Assembly: GCF_949987535.1 (NCBI RefSeq)
Contig: NC_080072.1
Location: 57,140,460 to 57,204,459, forward strand
Direction of reading: 5' to 3'
DNA: 64,000 bases
From: Balaenoptera acutorostrata
Lineage: Eukaryota; Chordata; Mammalia; Artiodactyla; Balaenopteridae
A program made the position numbers and the translations under genes. Position 1 is the first letter of the stretch. Each line of letters starts with the position of its first letter. Of this stretch, positions 46,995 through 61,900 are shown piece by piece. The notes under the pieces are model-generated. The model saw only the letters and a program-made list of their open reading frames with translations, was not told the origin of the DNA and made no database searches.

Positions 46995-49900
46995 CTGAAG
47001 AAAAAATTAACCACTGAGCAACAGTCTACTAAGCACTTCACATAGGTAAAGATTCAGCTCATAGTTAGACCAGAAGGAAGCTAGTGCCCCCTGCTTGTAG
47101 GAGTTGCAGTTTCTTTCTCTTTTGAAAATTAAAAGTACCAACGAACAAACTGAGAAAGAAAAATGCCACCTGTGGATTTAGGCCAAGTTAAAATTAGTCT
47201 ATATATTTAACATTTACTTCGCAATTCTCAACCTGAACACTGAAAGAACACTAGGTAGGGACTTTCAAATGCAGTAAGCATCCATTGTTCTCTCTTCACA
47301 GAACAGTGCTAGGTGTTTACTGTGTGACTTTTTTTTAAGGTATGAAGTCCTATCTTCATAAGCTTACAACGTAATTCAGGAGAGAAGACTAAGTAGAGCG
47401 AGGTTCTTACTTATCTCTTTTTCTTATCTCATTGAAAAAAAAGGAGGGGGGAGGACAAGAAAAAAAAAAAAAAGCCTTCTGGAAAGAGTTGCCTAAAGCC
47501 GCTTTCCCCACTTCTTCACTTCCCACTCACCCCTCAACTCTTTAGTCCACCACAAACTGGCTTCTGCCCGCAGCCCACTGGCACACCACCACCTTGGTAT
47601 CCAGCAGGGCATGCAAAAACAACACTTATCTAAAATTAACTCATCATCTTTCCACGTAGAAAATGCTTCTCTTTCCAAAGAGTCTTGCAAAAGGATACCT
47701 TTTACCTGCCCAACGCAGAAACCCCTACCATGTCTCTAACTTCTGTTGCTTCTCTTAAATATCTCTCTAATCTGTTGTCTTTTGACTTTCACTGCCGCTC
47801 CGTAATTTAGGCCACTATCTCTTATCTAATTTAAATCATAAAGTACTTAACAGGGTTTGTCTTCTTTCCTCTAGTATTTCCCTCTGCAATTAATTTTTTG
47901 TATCATAGCCAGAGTCATCTTCTGAAACACTAATCAAACTAAAATTCTTCAATAGTTTCCAAATGACCTACGCATAAGTTGAAATTCTTGAACACAGCTT
48001 TCAAGTTCCTTTAATATACAGCCCAGTTCACTACTCCGCCTTTATCTGTTGCTATAATAACTACCCTTCACACTCAGAGTTCCAGACATATGAACTTTCA
48101 GTTCCCCAAAGCTAAATGGTCTCTTGAACCTTTGCACATGACTGATCCCTTTACCTGCCTCTCTCCCCAAACTGTATGCAATCCCTCTTCACTTGGTTCA
48201 TTTTTATTCATCTTTAGATTCTGGCTTAAATGTCACTTACTCCATGAAGTTTGAATCTCTCCCTGACTATCCAAGCTGAGTGACAGGCCCAGTCTCTGAT
48301 TCCACACTTCCTCAAGTCTCCCCTATATCTCAATGCTGTATCACAATGTACTATAACTACCTAATTAGTTAATTTATTTTTCTCTCCACTAGATTGCCAT
48401 TGATAGATATAACCGCATCTCTCTTGAGCACTCCTGTATTCTCTGTACCTGACACTGTAGCTCAACAAACACCTCTTGCATAAATAAACACACAAAGCAC
48501 TGAAATGCCAGCAGTAGAAATTTCACCATGTATATATCTAAACATCATGTTGTACACCTTGAATATATACAATTTTTATTTTAAAAATAAATTAAAAAAA
48601 AGAAAATGCACAGGTCAAATAAATAAATAAATGGCAAGAGAGTGATATGGGTACCCAGGACTTTAGAAGATAGAGAATGGTACAGGCTGAAGAAGTTTTA
48701 TATATAGGCAAGTCTCCATATGCTAATGTACAAGCCCAAAAATCTCACTTTAGCAACAAGTGTTTGTGACCTTAAAATCACTTGCTACAAAGCATTAAAT
48801 AAGGAATTTTACAATTAAAAACAACAAAAAACCTTCAGTGATGAAAGATTTTTCAATGTCCAAGGGTACTCTTCAGTTAATCATTATAATAAAAAAATAT
48901 CTTGAATTCTTTCAGCTAAGAGTTTGGCAGAGCACTAGAAATCACCTGAGCCATCTCACCCTAAAGCCTGCGTTAGAGGCTCACAATCTAAGGCTTAAAA
49001 TGGAGAGGAGACATAAGGAAAAACAGTGTGACCCAAAGCCTAAGTTTTTCCAAATTAAAAATCCCAGAACTTCAGGACCCCCAGGTCCGAATTCTATGTG
49101 CATGGAGATACTGATCACAACATTATGAGAGAAACATAAATGTACCAATAAAAGAAAAACCATGGTAACCCTCTTTAAGAACATTCTGCATCACTAAAAA
49201 TTAGAAGTATTAAGACTCTGCAGCAACATAAAATACTGAAATGAATACGTGTAAGATGCAAGAAATGCTCACAACAGTGCCTGGCGTATTGTTTTTGCAT
49301 ATTAGTTCATTTAATCCTCTTACCACTTACTAGCTATTTGCCCTCAATCAAGCTATGTGACCTTTCTGTGCCTCAGTTTCTTCATCTGTAAAATGGGGAT
49401 CATAACAGCATCTACCAGAGGGCTCTTGGAAGGATTCAATGAGCAAATACATATAATGTGCTTAAATCAGGACCTGGCACATAAGAGCACTATCTAAATG
49501 TTTTATTGAGGGTAGTAGGAACAAGACTGGAGACAAGTGGGGCGGAGACAGAGCTGTCTCTTCAGAGTCAGAGAGAAGAGTTTGAACTTCATATGGTGAG
49601 TATCAGACAATCACTGAGGGGACATCCTTATACAGGGATGACACAGAGTGTTCTCAGAAGATTAATATGGCACAGTGAGCTGGAGGAAGGAATGACTGAG
49701 GCAAAAAATTTACTATTGTAAATCCACTGTGAGAAGAAAAGGGCCTAGGTTTGAAGGATAGCAGTAGTTATAGCAAAGAGATCTGAAAAGTCATTTAAAG
49801 GAAAAATCCATAGAACTCAGTACTGGACTGGATAACGGAAAAAATGGTAAAGGCTGAGTCAACAGAAATACATTAAGATTCTAATTGAAATAGGACACTT

Positions 49901-52900
49901 AGAAAAGGGAACCAGTCTAATAGGTAAAATATTTACAAAGCGGCTTACAAATATGAGACAAATGAAACAGTTAAAGCCACTTGTGTAAGGTTCAAATGTC
50001 TGTCACTAAAAGAAAACCCAAGTTTCTTGAATGCTGTCTAGCCCTCTTAATCAACTGACTAGTTTTGCACATAATCAAGTAGGAATTCATTTAAAAAATT
50101 AAAATGGCAGCATCAATGTGTACCTGCACATACACTTACATAAGCAAGCCAACAAAAAGACTGGAAAGATATGCAGCAGGAAAGTAACAGATGTCTCTCA
50201 ATTAGAATTCTACTTGATTTTTCATTTCTTCTTTGCCTGTGCCCATTAAAAATTTTTTTGACTATGAACATAGACTATCTTTGTAGTTAGGGAAAAAAGT
50301 TAAAAAAAAAATTTTACATAGAATTCCCATTCTATGTAATTCTACTTTTGCTTCCTATGCTATAAAGAGTTAATTCTGTGTACTCACCTTCATAATCTCT
50401 TATTGAATCTTCTGTCCGGACTCCAGCCATGTTATACTGGCTGCTTACAGACTGAGAAAGCATTCCTTCTAATCTCTCCAGTGTGGCTTGGCCTTCTGCT
50501 GTTAAATGGGATAATCCTTCTTCATAGGTATAAAATGTAGGGATGTCCCCCTGCCCTTGTTCTAAATAAATAAAAAGCTTTTAAGCTACTATAAAACAAT
50601 TAGAAAGAAAAAAAGATAATCAATAATGCACTTACTGAAGATAAGCTAAAATGAAAAAAGGCTTCCAGGAAAACACTCAACATTCATTTAACATACATAT
50701 ATCAGCCATCTGTTGAAGACAGAGATACAAAGAAAATGTCTCTACTCTCTAGAATGAGAAGAGATTCCAAGACATAACAAGCCAGTAAACAGCAATTCCC
50801 AAAGAATCAAATGTCCAGAGACTAGAAGGAAAAGAGGGTGTTCCTAAGGTTAGGAAGTCTTATATTAACCCAAGGTGGGAATTTTACATGTAAGTGTTTT
50901 TTACTGATTAAAATACATGCTCCTTTTAAAAAATCAGAAATTCTGGGGACTTCCCTGGTGGTCCAGTGGTTAAGAATCCATCTTGCAATGCAGAGGACGC
51001 TGGTTCGATCCCTGGTCGGGGAACTAAGATCCCATATACCGTGGGGTAACTAAGTCCATGCACCACAACTACTGAGCCTGCACCCCACAACTAGAGAGCC
51101 CGCATGCCTCAACTAGAGAGCTTGTGCACTGCAACTAAAGAGCCAGTGCACTCTGGAGCCCGTGTGCCACAACAAGAGAGAAGCCCACATGCCACAACTA
51201 GAGAAAAGCCCATACACCACAATGAAGAGCCCGCACACAACTAAGACCCAACACAGCCAAAAATTAATTAATTAATTTAAAAAAATCAGAAATTCTGGAA
51301 AATACAGGATTAAAAAAATTAAATTGGGACTTCCCTGGTGGCACAGTGGTTAAGAATCCGCCTGCTAATGCAGGGGACACGGGTTCGAGCCCTGGTCCGG
51401 GAAGATCCCACATGCCGCGGAGCAACTAAGCCTGTGTGCCACAACTACTGAGCCTGCGCTCTAGAGCCTGCGAGCCACAACTACCGAGCCCGCACACCTA
51501 GATCCGGTGCTCTGCAACAGGAGAAGCCACTGCAATGAGAAGCCCACGCACCCCAACGAAGAGTAGTCCCCACTCACCGCAACTAGAGAAAGCCTATGCG
51601 CAGCAACGAAAACACAATGCAGCCAAAATAAATAAATTTATTTAAAAAAAACAAATTAAATTACCCCAAAATCTCAGCAAAGATGAGAATGTATTTAGAT
51701 ATATAAAGGGGAATCCCAGAAATGAGTGTTCTCAGGCCAGGAAGTGGTACATATGGAGGAAAAGGCTTTAGAGAGCCAAACTTGTATACAAACTTGAGAC
51801 CAGAGGGAAAAAGAAAAGAGAACAGCAGGCACCTCAAGTAACAAGACTCTACACCAAGCTAGTGCCTGCATTATGCTCTGGGGAGGTAAAGGGAGATATT
51901 CTTAGATAAATCAAGTATGGTTCTGGGAAAAAGAAATTACTTTGGCAATGAGGTGTTTGATGGACTATGTTAAAGATGTAGATGACACAGGTTCCAAGCA
52001 ATGGAGAGAGAAGGTTTGTTTTCTGAGAGCAACTGCATCAACTTAAAAGACTCTCCCGACTACCCACTATCCTATCATTTTCTTTCCTTCCATTTATCTC
52101 TATCTACTTTCTCCCCTGAGTAATCTCTATTTTTTGCTCTCAAGCCTCGGAAGCCCATGAAATTTTCTAATTTGTCTTAGACATGAATTGTGCCATTCGC
52201 TTTTATTAAAAACCAAGCTATATGGATACTTAGAGATATAAAGAACTATAATCCTATATCCTATACAAATAGATGCTTAAAATGAAACACATACACAAAC
52301 ACTTTAAAAAATCCACTTCACTAACCATGTGCTTCCACATCATATTCTTCTCCATCGTAATCATCTGAATCTTCATCCTCAGGATCTGGATGCAAAGCCT
52401 GGCATTCACACATTGCAGTGAACATGGCCTCCACTGAACAAGTAAATTAAAAATTTCTAATTAATTTTTTTCTGACCAATGTACAATAAAAATTTAATAA
52501 AATAACCATCAGGGCAAATAAATTTAATGAGTAGACATGAGGTATACTAGGGTCACAACATTTACAAAACCTGCCAAATTCCAAGGAGAATCAATCTTGA
52601 AAAGTGCTTGATAGCAATGGACACGCCACAAAATAATTAAGAGTTCATTTCGAAACATTATTGACATCCGTTCATGCCTGGCTGGATTTTCTAAAAAAAA
52701 AGTGTCAGGGCTTCCCTGGTGGTGCAGTGGTTGAGAATCTGCCTGCCGATGCAGGGGACACGGGTTCGAGCCCTGGTCTGGGAAGATCCCACATGCCGCG
52801 GAGCAGCTGGGCCCATGGGCCACAATTGCTGAGCCTGCGCGTCTGGAGCCTGTGCCCCACAACAAGAGAGGCCGCGACGGTGAGAGGCCCGCGCACCGCG

Positions 52901-55900
52901 ATGAGGAGTGACCCCCGCTTGCCACAACTAGAGAAAGCCCTCGCACAGAAACGAGGACCCAACGCAGCCAAAAATAAAATAAATAAATAGATAATTTAAA
53001 AAAAAAGTGTCAGTGTCCTGGTCAGACCACTGGCCTCAGGGTGGAGCCCCTCAGCTGGCAGGGCTCTTTCCAGCTATCCTGGCATCTTCCACTTTGGAAT
53101 TGCCATGAGTCCTCTGTCCTCTATCCAGTGAGATTCAGTCAACAGCATCAAGTCCATAAAAATAACATATTCCTCCACTCACAAAACATACCAGGCAACA
53201 TGGCATCTACTGTACTATCACTTCATTCACAATCTTTATATTAATAGTTATCTGGTCCTCAATGATATTACTATCATTGATAGTAATGCTAGATGCTAAA
53301 ATGAAGAAAAAGCAACAGAACAGAGGTAATGAGGGTGAAGGTAAGTGTGTGGGGGGAGGGATGAGGGAATGCTTTGTACTTAAAGGGAAAAGAATCAACT
53401 CTACAGAATACTCACAGGCTGATCTATCACTAGGCACAAATCTAAATTCAGCAATAGGTTCAATATCATCATCACTGTCTTCCTCTTCTTCATCAGCAAC
53501 AGATTCTTTTGATTCTTCTAGAAAGGGAATAAAAAAATAGCTTTTTAATGATGTTGCTTGTTTTCAAAAATAGAAGCCTAAAAGAATTTCTTAAAGGATG
53601 CTTACTGATATATCTAAATACTGCAATTTTTTACTTCAAATTATAAGAACATTGTTATTTTAGAGCTAAAAAAGACTCTGGATAGTCTCTCTGGTCTAGT
53701 CACACTGTACTTTGAGCCCTAGGGATTCCAAGCCCCAACATCATGGTGGGGGTGAGGAAACCGATACAGTCAGGCCTCTATCAAGTAGAGTTCCATTGTC
53801 ATGTCTGCTTCTTTCACCTTGAAACAAGGGGTTCAGCAGCAGTTTGTAAACCACTGATGTGATTCATCACCAACAATTTACAGATGAGAAAACTAAGGCC
53901 CATGAAAGTTAACTGACCCAAAAGATAAATTAACAAAGTCTGTTGGCAAGAAAAAAATACAAATGTTCAATAAAGAGAACTAGCACATGCTGCTGGTGGA
54001 AGCAGAAATTGCTAAAACCATTCCAGACATGTTTATCCTACTACCCAGAAATTCCTCATTTAACTACATATTATGTACACAAGGAGTTTGTACGTGAATG
54101 TTTACTGAACTACTATATGTACTATAGAAAACATAAAAAATAAATGTTAATTAAAAAAAGGAAATAGATGTATTGTAACCTGGTCATACTATGTTTGAGA
54201 GATAGCAGCTGAAAATGAATAAATGTGATTTATATGTACCAAAATGAAGAGATTTTAAAATATAAGTGAGTGAAAGAGCTCGTTGCAGAATATATATAAT
54301 ACCACTTACATTAAAATTTTAAACACAAAAGAGAACCATTAGAGTGCTTATGGGTATATACATATTCAGTAAAAATCTAAAAGCACAGACAAGAAGGACA
54401 CACACCATCTTTAAGATGAACTCTGGAGACAGAGTTAGGAATGAAATGGGGAGGGGTACAAAAAAGATTTCCATAGTATTAATACAGTTTTATTTCTTTT
54501 AGACTAGAGTAATTATGAAAAATGTTAGAATTTACACTGGATATTAAATAATGGAAATTTTTTTATTATTCTGTACTTTTCAATGTTTGAATCACTTCAT
54601 AATAATAATTTTTTTAAAAAAGGTCAATAAAACACTTAAAAAGACCCCAAAACCACCAAAATATGTTAAACCAATCATCTTAAAAATATAACTTTTGTTT
54701 AGCATATTACAGTTACCATTTTGAAAAAATGTTAATTCTCCATACAGATGAAGATAAGGTAGAGAGGTATTGAAAGTATAAACTTTCTGGAAAGCAACTT
54801 GACAATATATGTTAAGAGCTTTAAAAATGTTTACCTTTAATGCAGCAGTTCTACTCATAGGAATCAATAATAAGGGGGTATCCACTAAATTTTTTTTACC
54901 TTTTATAAGTCATACAAGTTCACTGCAGAATTATGAAAAAATACAGATAAGCAAAAAAGGAAAAAAATTTAAATGGCCACTGTTAGCAGTTTTAAAGAGC
55001 AGATTTAACAGGACGTTTTCTGTCCTGTTTCTAATGTTATTAAATTGTCAAATATAATAGAGGTGTCTTCTGTAAAAACTAAAATACAAAAATACTGGAG
55101 AGTTCCAAATAATTCTAAGTAGTTGAATACATTATGGTACTACCAAACTTTTTCAATGCATTTAAAAAAACAGTAGTATCATACTGTAATTATTATTCTA
55201 TAACTGAATGGATATCACTTTTCAAATTATAAAAGTAACTCAGACCCAGCAATCCCACTCCTGGGCATATACCCAGAGAAAGCCGTAATGCAAAGCGATA
55301 CATGCACCCCAATGTTCACTGCAGCACTATTTACAATAGCCAGGACACAGAAGCAATCTAAATGTCTATCAACAGAGGAATGGATAAAGAAGATGTGGTA
55401 CGTATATACAATGGAATATTACTCAGCCATAAAAAGGAACAAAATAGTGCCATTTGCAGAGACGTGGATAGACCTAGAGACTGTCATACAGAGTGAAATA
55501 AGTCAAAAAGAGAAAAACAAATATCGTATAATATCGCTTGTATGTGGAATCTAGAAAAATGGTACAGATGAACTTATTTGCAAAGCAGAAACAGAGACAG
55601 ATGTAAAGAACAAACTTACAGATACCAACGGCAGAGCGGGAATGGGATGAATTGGGAGATTGGGATTGACATATATACACTACTATATATAAAATAGGTA
55701 ACTAATGAGAACCTACTGTATAGCACAGGGAACTGTACCCAGTGCTCTGTGGTGACCTAAATGGGAAGGAAATCTAAAAAAGAGGGGATAAATGTATACA
55801 TATAACTGATTCACTTTGCTGTACAGCAGAAACTAACACAACATTGTAAAGCAACTATACTCCAATAAAAATTAAAAAAAAAAAAAGTAATTCATGCTGG

Positions 55901-58900
55901 TATAAAAATAAGTAAAAGAGTCAAGACGGATTCAAAGGAAAAAGTCCCTACCCTCTAGTCCTCCCCCTAGAAATAACTACTATTAATTAACACCTTCTTT
56001 TATATCTGCAGGAATCTATCTTAAGGCAGTAAACAGAAATGTAATATAGCATTTTTACAATTAGGAAAAGAAAATACTACCATGACAAACACTCATCATC
56101 TCACGCTGGATCATAGTGGCTGCCACACTCTGTCTCCTTAAAACTTTCTAAATTTTCAAAAATGGGAATGTAGTTTTAGTCATTTTAAAAATAATCTCAT
56201 GTTCTCAACAATAAGCTGATGGTCCACTTTAGAGGTTAATGGAAGTAAGCCAAAGAGAAAAAAAAAGTCTGAATCAGGACCAGAGGAACGAAGGCTGGGA
56301 AAATAGGATCCACACCTGTGTAACAATATAAATGTTCATCTTATATCTGAAACCATATTAAAATCTCAAATTGAAGGAGCAATAGCTCAATAGGAAAACT
56401 CATGGGATTGTCTCTTATGTGCTATTTTAAAGAAAAGCAATCCACTATTTTAAAAGCAAAAGTTTACTAAAGATGTGACAATTGTCTTTTCAACCCCTAA
56501 GTTCTTCATTTCTACAAAAGATGAACATATTAAACTAACACAATATACTATATAAACTTCTTATTTAGTTATACTTACAAAAATCAAGCACAAGATTCTA
56601 TTTCGTGCCTAACTTGTTTCTCATTCAGAATTCTTACAACTTATTGTGGACAGCCTAAAAAAATGGATTTTTAAAATCTTTCTTGCTTCTTTCATCAACT
56701 ACACTAGATTTTTATGAATCTTTGTATTTTATGCAAGACTTGGGAATCCTGTACCCTAGGGTTTCTCAACCTTGGCACTATTGACATTAGGACTGGTTAA
56801 TTCTTTGTTGTGGGAGCCTGTCCTATGCATTGTAGGATGTTTAGTACCATCCCTGGCCTCTTAACTAGATGCCAGTAGCACTCCTCTCCACCTCTAGTCA
56901 TGACAATCAAAATGTCATTGCCAAATATGGGGGGAGGACAACATGTCCACCACTGAGAACCATTTCTGTAACAAAACATGTTCTATCCTAAACTCTTAGA
57001 AGCAAAGTACACTGATCCAAGCCTCTAAGGGTGCCAAATGTAAATGTCTTTACAAAGAGAAAGAATAAACAGTTAAACTCAAGAGGAAAAACTAGAAATA
57101 CAAACACACAATAGCTAAATAATTCTAAGTCCAAGTATATAGAAAATACAAGGCAGTGTCCATGAGCTTCCCTGGTGGCACAGTGGATAAGAATCTGCCT
57201 GCCAATGCAGGGGACATGGGTACGATCCCTGGTCCAGGAAGGTCCCACATGCCGTGGAGCAACTAAGCCCATGCACCACAACTACTGAGCCTGCACACCT
57301 AGAGCCCATGCTCCGCAACAAGAGAAGCCGCTGCAATGTGAAGCCCGCGCACCACAGCCAAGATTAGGTCCTGCTAGCCGCAACTAGAGGAAGCCCATGT
57401 GCAGCAACAAAGACCCAACACAGCCAAAAATAATAAATAAAAAATAAAATAAAATTTTAAAAAAGGCCAAATTATTTTACTGTGCTGAAATTTTGCTTAA
57501 GAAAGTATTATCCGAAATAAGTCAATGGCTTATTACATTGATTATGATCAGAGACTGCTTTTTGAAATATAATATACTACCAAAGGAAGCTCAAGGTTAA
57601 ATAATACCGTACATACCTCCAAATTTGGCGTTCACCATAACATACAAATGCTCTCGTGGATAGGCATTTAGGTCCCTGGACACCGCATGCAAACTAATGG
57701 TGGGGTATTCCAGTGAGAATCCTAATCCAGAGCCATCTAACCAAGACAGGCGGCTGAAAAACATGTTTTAAGTAGATTATTTTAAGAACTTAAATCCTAA
57801 TTTAATGTCCTAACGTTTATAAAAGTTCAGCTTGGACATTTTTATACATGTGAATAAATTCAAGCATACTGTTTAGAAATATTCCTAAAATAAGAAAATT
57901 CAACAGCAGGAATTGAATTTCTTTAAGACCAATTCTGTTATAGTTAATTTTCCTCTATTCAAACAGATTTGAAATGCAATTTTTCTTAAGTCACAGAAAA
58001 GTGACTGTGTGTTTCTATGCCTCTTTATGCTTGTTCGTATTTGGAATGTCTTCTGGCACCTTTTTTGCTTTTGCAAATCCTCTTCATCTGAATAAGTCTC
58101 AGCCTCTCCAAGAGCCCTCCCTACAATTATTCCAGTCCATAATGATCTCTTCTTTTTCTAAACTGTAATTATGCTCAGTAATATACTATTGAGCACCTAA
58201 CTCTGTGGTAAAGAATCTTATCTGTACCCTGACAGAATGTGAGCTACTCGACAAAACTTGTCATATTCCTTTATTTAACATTCTTCAAAACCACTACCAT
58301 AGTGCTTAGCATGTAAGTATGCAATAAATACCTAGGAATCACTAATTTCTCCACTAATCCTACATTAAATGATATATACATGAAATGGCTGTAATCATAC
58401 CACAAGCTGGAAAATAATAATCACATTGAAAGGCAGACTTTATGAAGCCTTTCATTTATTCTGCAGCTTTAACAGAAAGCCACAAATAAGCAACATCTAG
58501 TTTTCCCTCAAAAGTGGTCTAATGTAAATATTTTATTGGTATAACAAAGGAAATATATCAAGAAAATCTGTACGTTGAGTTTTGAGCAAAGACTGGCTAA
58601 TTTTTTGGTAATACTTCACCACTTAGCAGGAAAAAAAGTAGGAAAAAGATGCTTAAGAAACCACACAAAAAATGTTAATGAAATAAAAGTTAATGCAATA
58701 TAGTGGTTGCACAGGGCTGGAGGAAAATAGAAAGTGACTGCTAATGGGTGTCAGTTTTTGCGGGGGGAATGAAAATATTCTAAAATTGATTGTGTTGGGA
58801 ATTCCCTGGTGGTCCAGTGGTTAGGACTCGGCACTTTCACTGCCGGGGCCCGGTTCAATCCCTGGTCAGGGAACTAAGATCCCACAAGCTGCGTGGCGTT

Positions 58901-61900
58901 GCCAAAAAAAATAAATTAATTAAAAATAAATAAAATTGTGTTGATGGCTGCACAACTCTGTAAATAGATTAAAAACCATTTAATTGTATACTTCAAATAC
59001 ATGGATTGCATGCTATGTAAATTATCTCAATGAAGCTTTTCTTTTAAAAAGAGGTTAACGCAATAAAACCCCCATATCGTTCTATTTTCTAAACAACTCT
59101 AACAAGCCTGGTGGTCTTATTTCTCATGAAGCAAAAACAAATACAAAAGTAGAACCCAGGACTCCCTTGTGCAGGAACAATGACAGTACAGCAGTCTGAG
59201 AGCATTCATATCTGATGTAAGGCGAGGCTGAACTTTATACCTTAGTCCCTAAAGGAAATCAACGTCTAATAGCACAAGTGTGCAACACTTGACCCTCACT
59301 TATCAAAAGCAAAGGCAGAATTAGATTGTGGTAAAATTGTACAACTCTGTAAATACACTAAAACAACATAAGGAACTGTACACTAAAAAAAGGAAAGCAA
59401 AAAATATGCACTGTCATTTAGAAAGATTTCCATTCAACATGCTTATTAAAAAAAGAGAAAAAGAAAATCTGGGAAGCTTAAAGTGATAAATCTTAAGATG
59501 CTTAAAGTAGTAAAAGCTCTACAAATGATTTTCCAGAATCACTCATCCCACTGGGTCCAAAGAAATAGATTTTATTATTGTAATTGGATTGTGTGTGTTC
59601 TATGGGCCTTTCCTCCACTGCTTTCCTCTTAATGTGTAGAAGAAATAGTGCTCATGTATCACAGAAATATTGCCAGTCCCTTACTAAAACTATATTACTT
59701 TAAGCAAATAAACTCCTTTTTCTCAGCTCAATAACCCCCTGGCATTATCACAAGTCAGAAAGGAGTATTCCAAATTTCGGTGTCCAAAATGATTTGAAAT
59801 ACCAAAGCCATAAAACTTTCTTTAATGACTCAATTAGGAGATGGAAAAACTGAAATATAAGCATAGATTCAGTGCCTATAAATTATGGCTTTTGGGCTTC
59901 CCTGGTGGCGCAGTGGTTGAGAATCTGCCTGCTAATGCAGGGGACACGGGTTCGAGCCCTGGTCTGGGAGGATACCACATGCCGCGGAGCAACTGGGCCC
60001 GTGAGCCACAGCTACTGAGCCTGCGCGTCTGGAGCCTGTGCCCCGCAACAGGAGAGGCCGCAATAGTGAAGGGGCCCGCGCACCGCGATGAAGAGTGGCC
60101 CCCACTTGCCACAACTAGAGAAAGCCCTAACACAGAAACGAAGACCCAACATAGCAATCAATCAATCAATAAAATAAATAAATCTTTAAAAAAAAAATTA
60201 TGGCTTTCACTTTAAAAAGCACATAATAATTACTCTGTAGTTCCTTACTGCTGGCAGAACACAAATGCTACCTCACCACAGCATTTCCTATGGAGCTCTC
60301 ATAATCTTATGCAGGAACATGGATTATGTACTCTACAGAAGAAAGTTTCAGCTAAAAGCAACGTTTACTCTGATTACTAAGTTTTCATTTTTATTTATTC
60401 TCTTCTCATATATTCTAGAAGAAAAGCCCTCAAAACCAAAATATCTAATTAACTATACCCAGTCCCAAAGAAACCATGAGTCACATACGGGAAAATCAAG
60501 AATTAGGAAGCCAGTAAAGATGCAGAGGAATGTTTTGCTAACCTCCAATGCTTTTGCAGAAGAATATCACTGTACTTTATTCCTGGCATGGGGAGAAAAA
60601 CAGGACAGAAAGGTAAGAGAGGTTTTGAATTTGGGCTGGCTTAATTATTTGGTTTTAAATTAATTTTGGAATAAGATATAAAAAGAGCATAACTTGTAAG
60701 TTTAAGATACCTAGTTTTAAATTAATTAAATATTTTATTTCACTTGTTTCAAAATGATCTATTTTGAATGATTCATGCCTCTGTTCCCTTCCTTATTTGG
60801 ACAAAGTCCAAAGAAGTCAACTTTCTATGAAAACTAAGCTTTGAAAATAAGCCCAAGAGTTCTAAATCTCTCAATACACATCTGAAAAACTACCTAAAAC
60901 CAAATCAGACCCTGTTCCTCTTTGCCTAAAATCCTAAAATAGTTTCTGCAAAACCTTTGGGCTATAAGCTAAGCTCATAAACATGACTCCCTCCTTCTCC
61001 AGCTTTATTATGTTTCCACTCTTTCTCCCTCGGTCCCTCAGATGAAGAACTGCTGAACTGTGTGTGTGCATGTGTGCACACAGATATATACCCTGGCACA
61101 CACAATACTGTTTCTCACCATTGCCTCTGAACATCCTGTTTCTTCTAATTATAATGTTTCCTCTTAGCCCCACCTCATTCACCTGACTGTTAATCCTCAT
61201 TTGTCACATCCTCTAGGAAGCCTTCCCAGTTTATTGCGATCTTGAGTCTATCAACATTTGGAAATGCTAGGTGGGAAAGAACAGAAAGGGAAAGAGACCA
61301 AGGAGGTAACGCTAACAATCAGTAGAGAGACGAACAACGGTGTCCAAGGTGCTGGTAATATTCTATTCTTAACCTGGAGGTGTTATACAGGTGTCAGTTT
61401 AATTATAATTCCTTAAACCATATATTTATAATTTATATTCTTTTTGTATGTATATTTTATAAAAATAGTTTCTTAAAGAAAAAGATTTGTTAGTGAAAAG
61501 TTGAAATAAGTAAATTTTTTAAACAGATAAGAGCTAAAAAGGAGTCTGCACTTCCTCAGAGTGATAACTGTATTGTTACTGTGGTTATACAAGAGAATGT
61601 CCTTATTCTTAGATTTTTGCTCAAGTATTTACATGTGAAGTGATGACATGTCTGCAACTCTCAAGAAGCTCAGAAAAAAAAAGAGAAAGAGGTAAATGTG
61701 GCAAAATGTTAACAACTGATGGATCTTTGCAAAGGAGCCATGGGTATTAATTAACAACGCTTGCAACTTTTCTTTAGGTTTGAAATTTTTCCAAATGGAA
61801 AAACAAGTATAGGACCTTCCCAAAACAGGATTTATATTATAGAAGAGTGAATACACAGAGAAGCCATGGAGAAAAAGGGTATTGAGTAGGGGCTAGGAAC

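Larger units (their letters stand above)
46995..50387 (-). other. CLNS1A: CLNS1A intron 5
   Basis: 3393 bp. 47020-47700 is unassigned. Then L2 (47700-48500), an old L1 terminus (48520-48610), unassigned sequence, a MIR (49280-49500) and unassigned sequence up to exon 5. Confidence 0.85.
50562..52325 (-). other. CLNS1A: CLNS1A intron 4
   Basis: 1764 bp containing two CHR SINEs in tandem orientation (50947-51279, 51326-51645). 51650-52320 is unassigned. Confidence 0.88.
53518..57616 (-). other. CLNS1A: CLNS1A intron 2
   Basis: 4099 bp with old L1 (53985-54600), a younger L1 3' end (55240-55885), MER20-like and CHR elements. 54600-55225 and 55890-56750 are unassigned AT-rich sequence. Confidence 0.88.

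Noticed and set aside
60265..60663. 132-residue + strand frame in CLNS1A intron 1
   Set aside because: No domain, low-complexity composition and no splice or promoter context; chance opening in AT-rich DNA.
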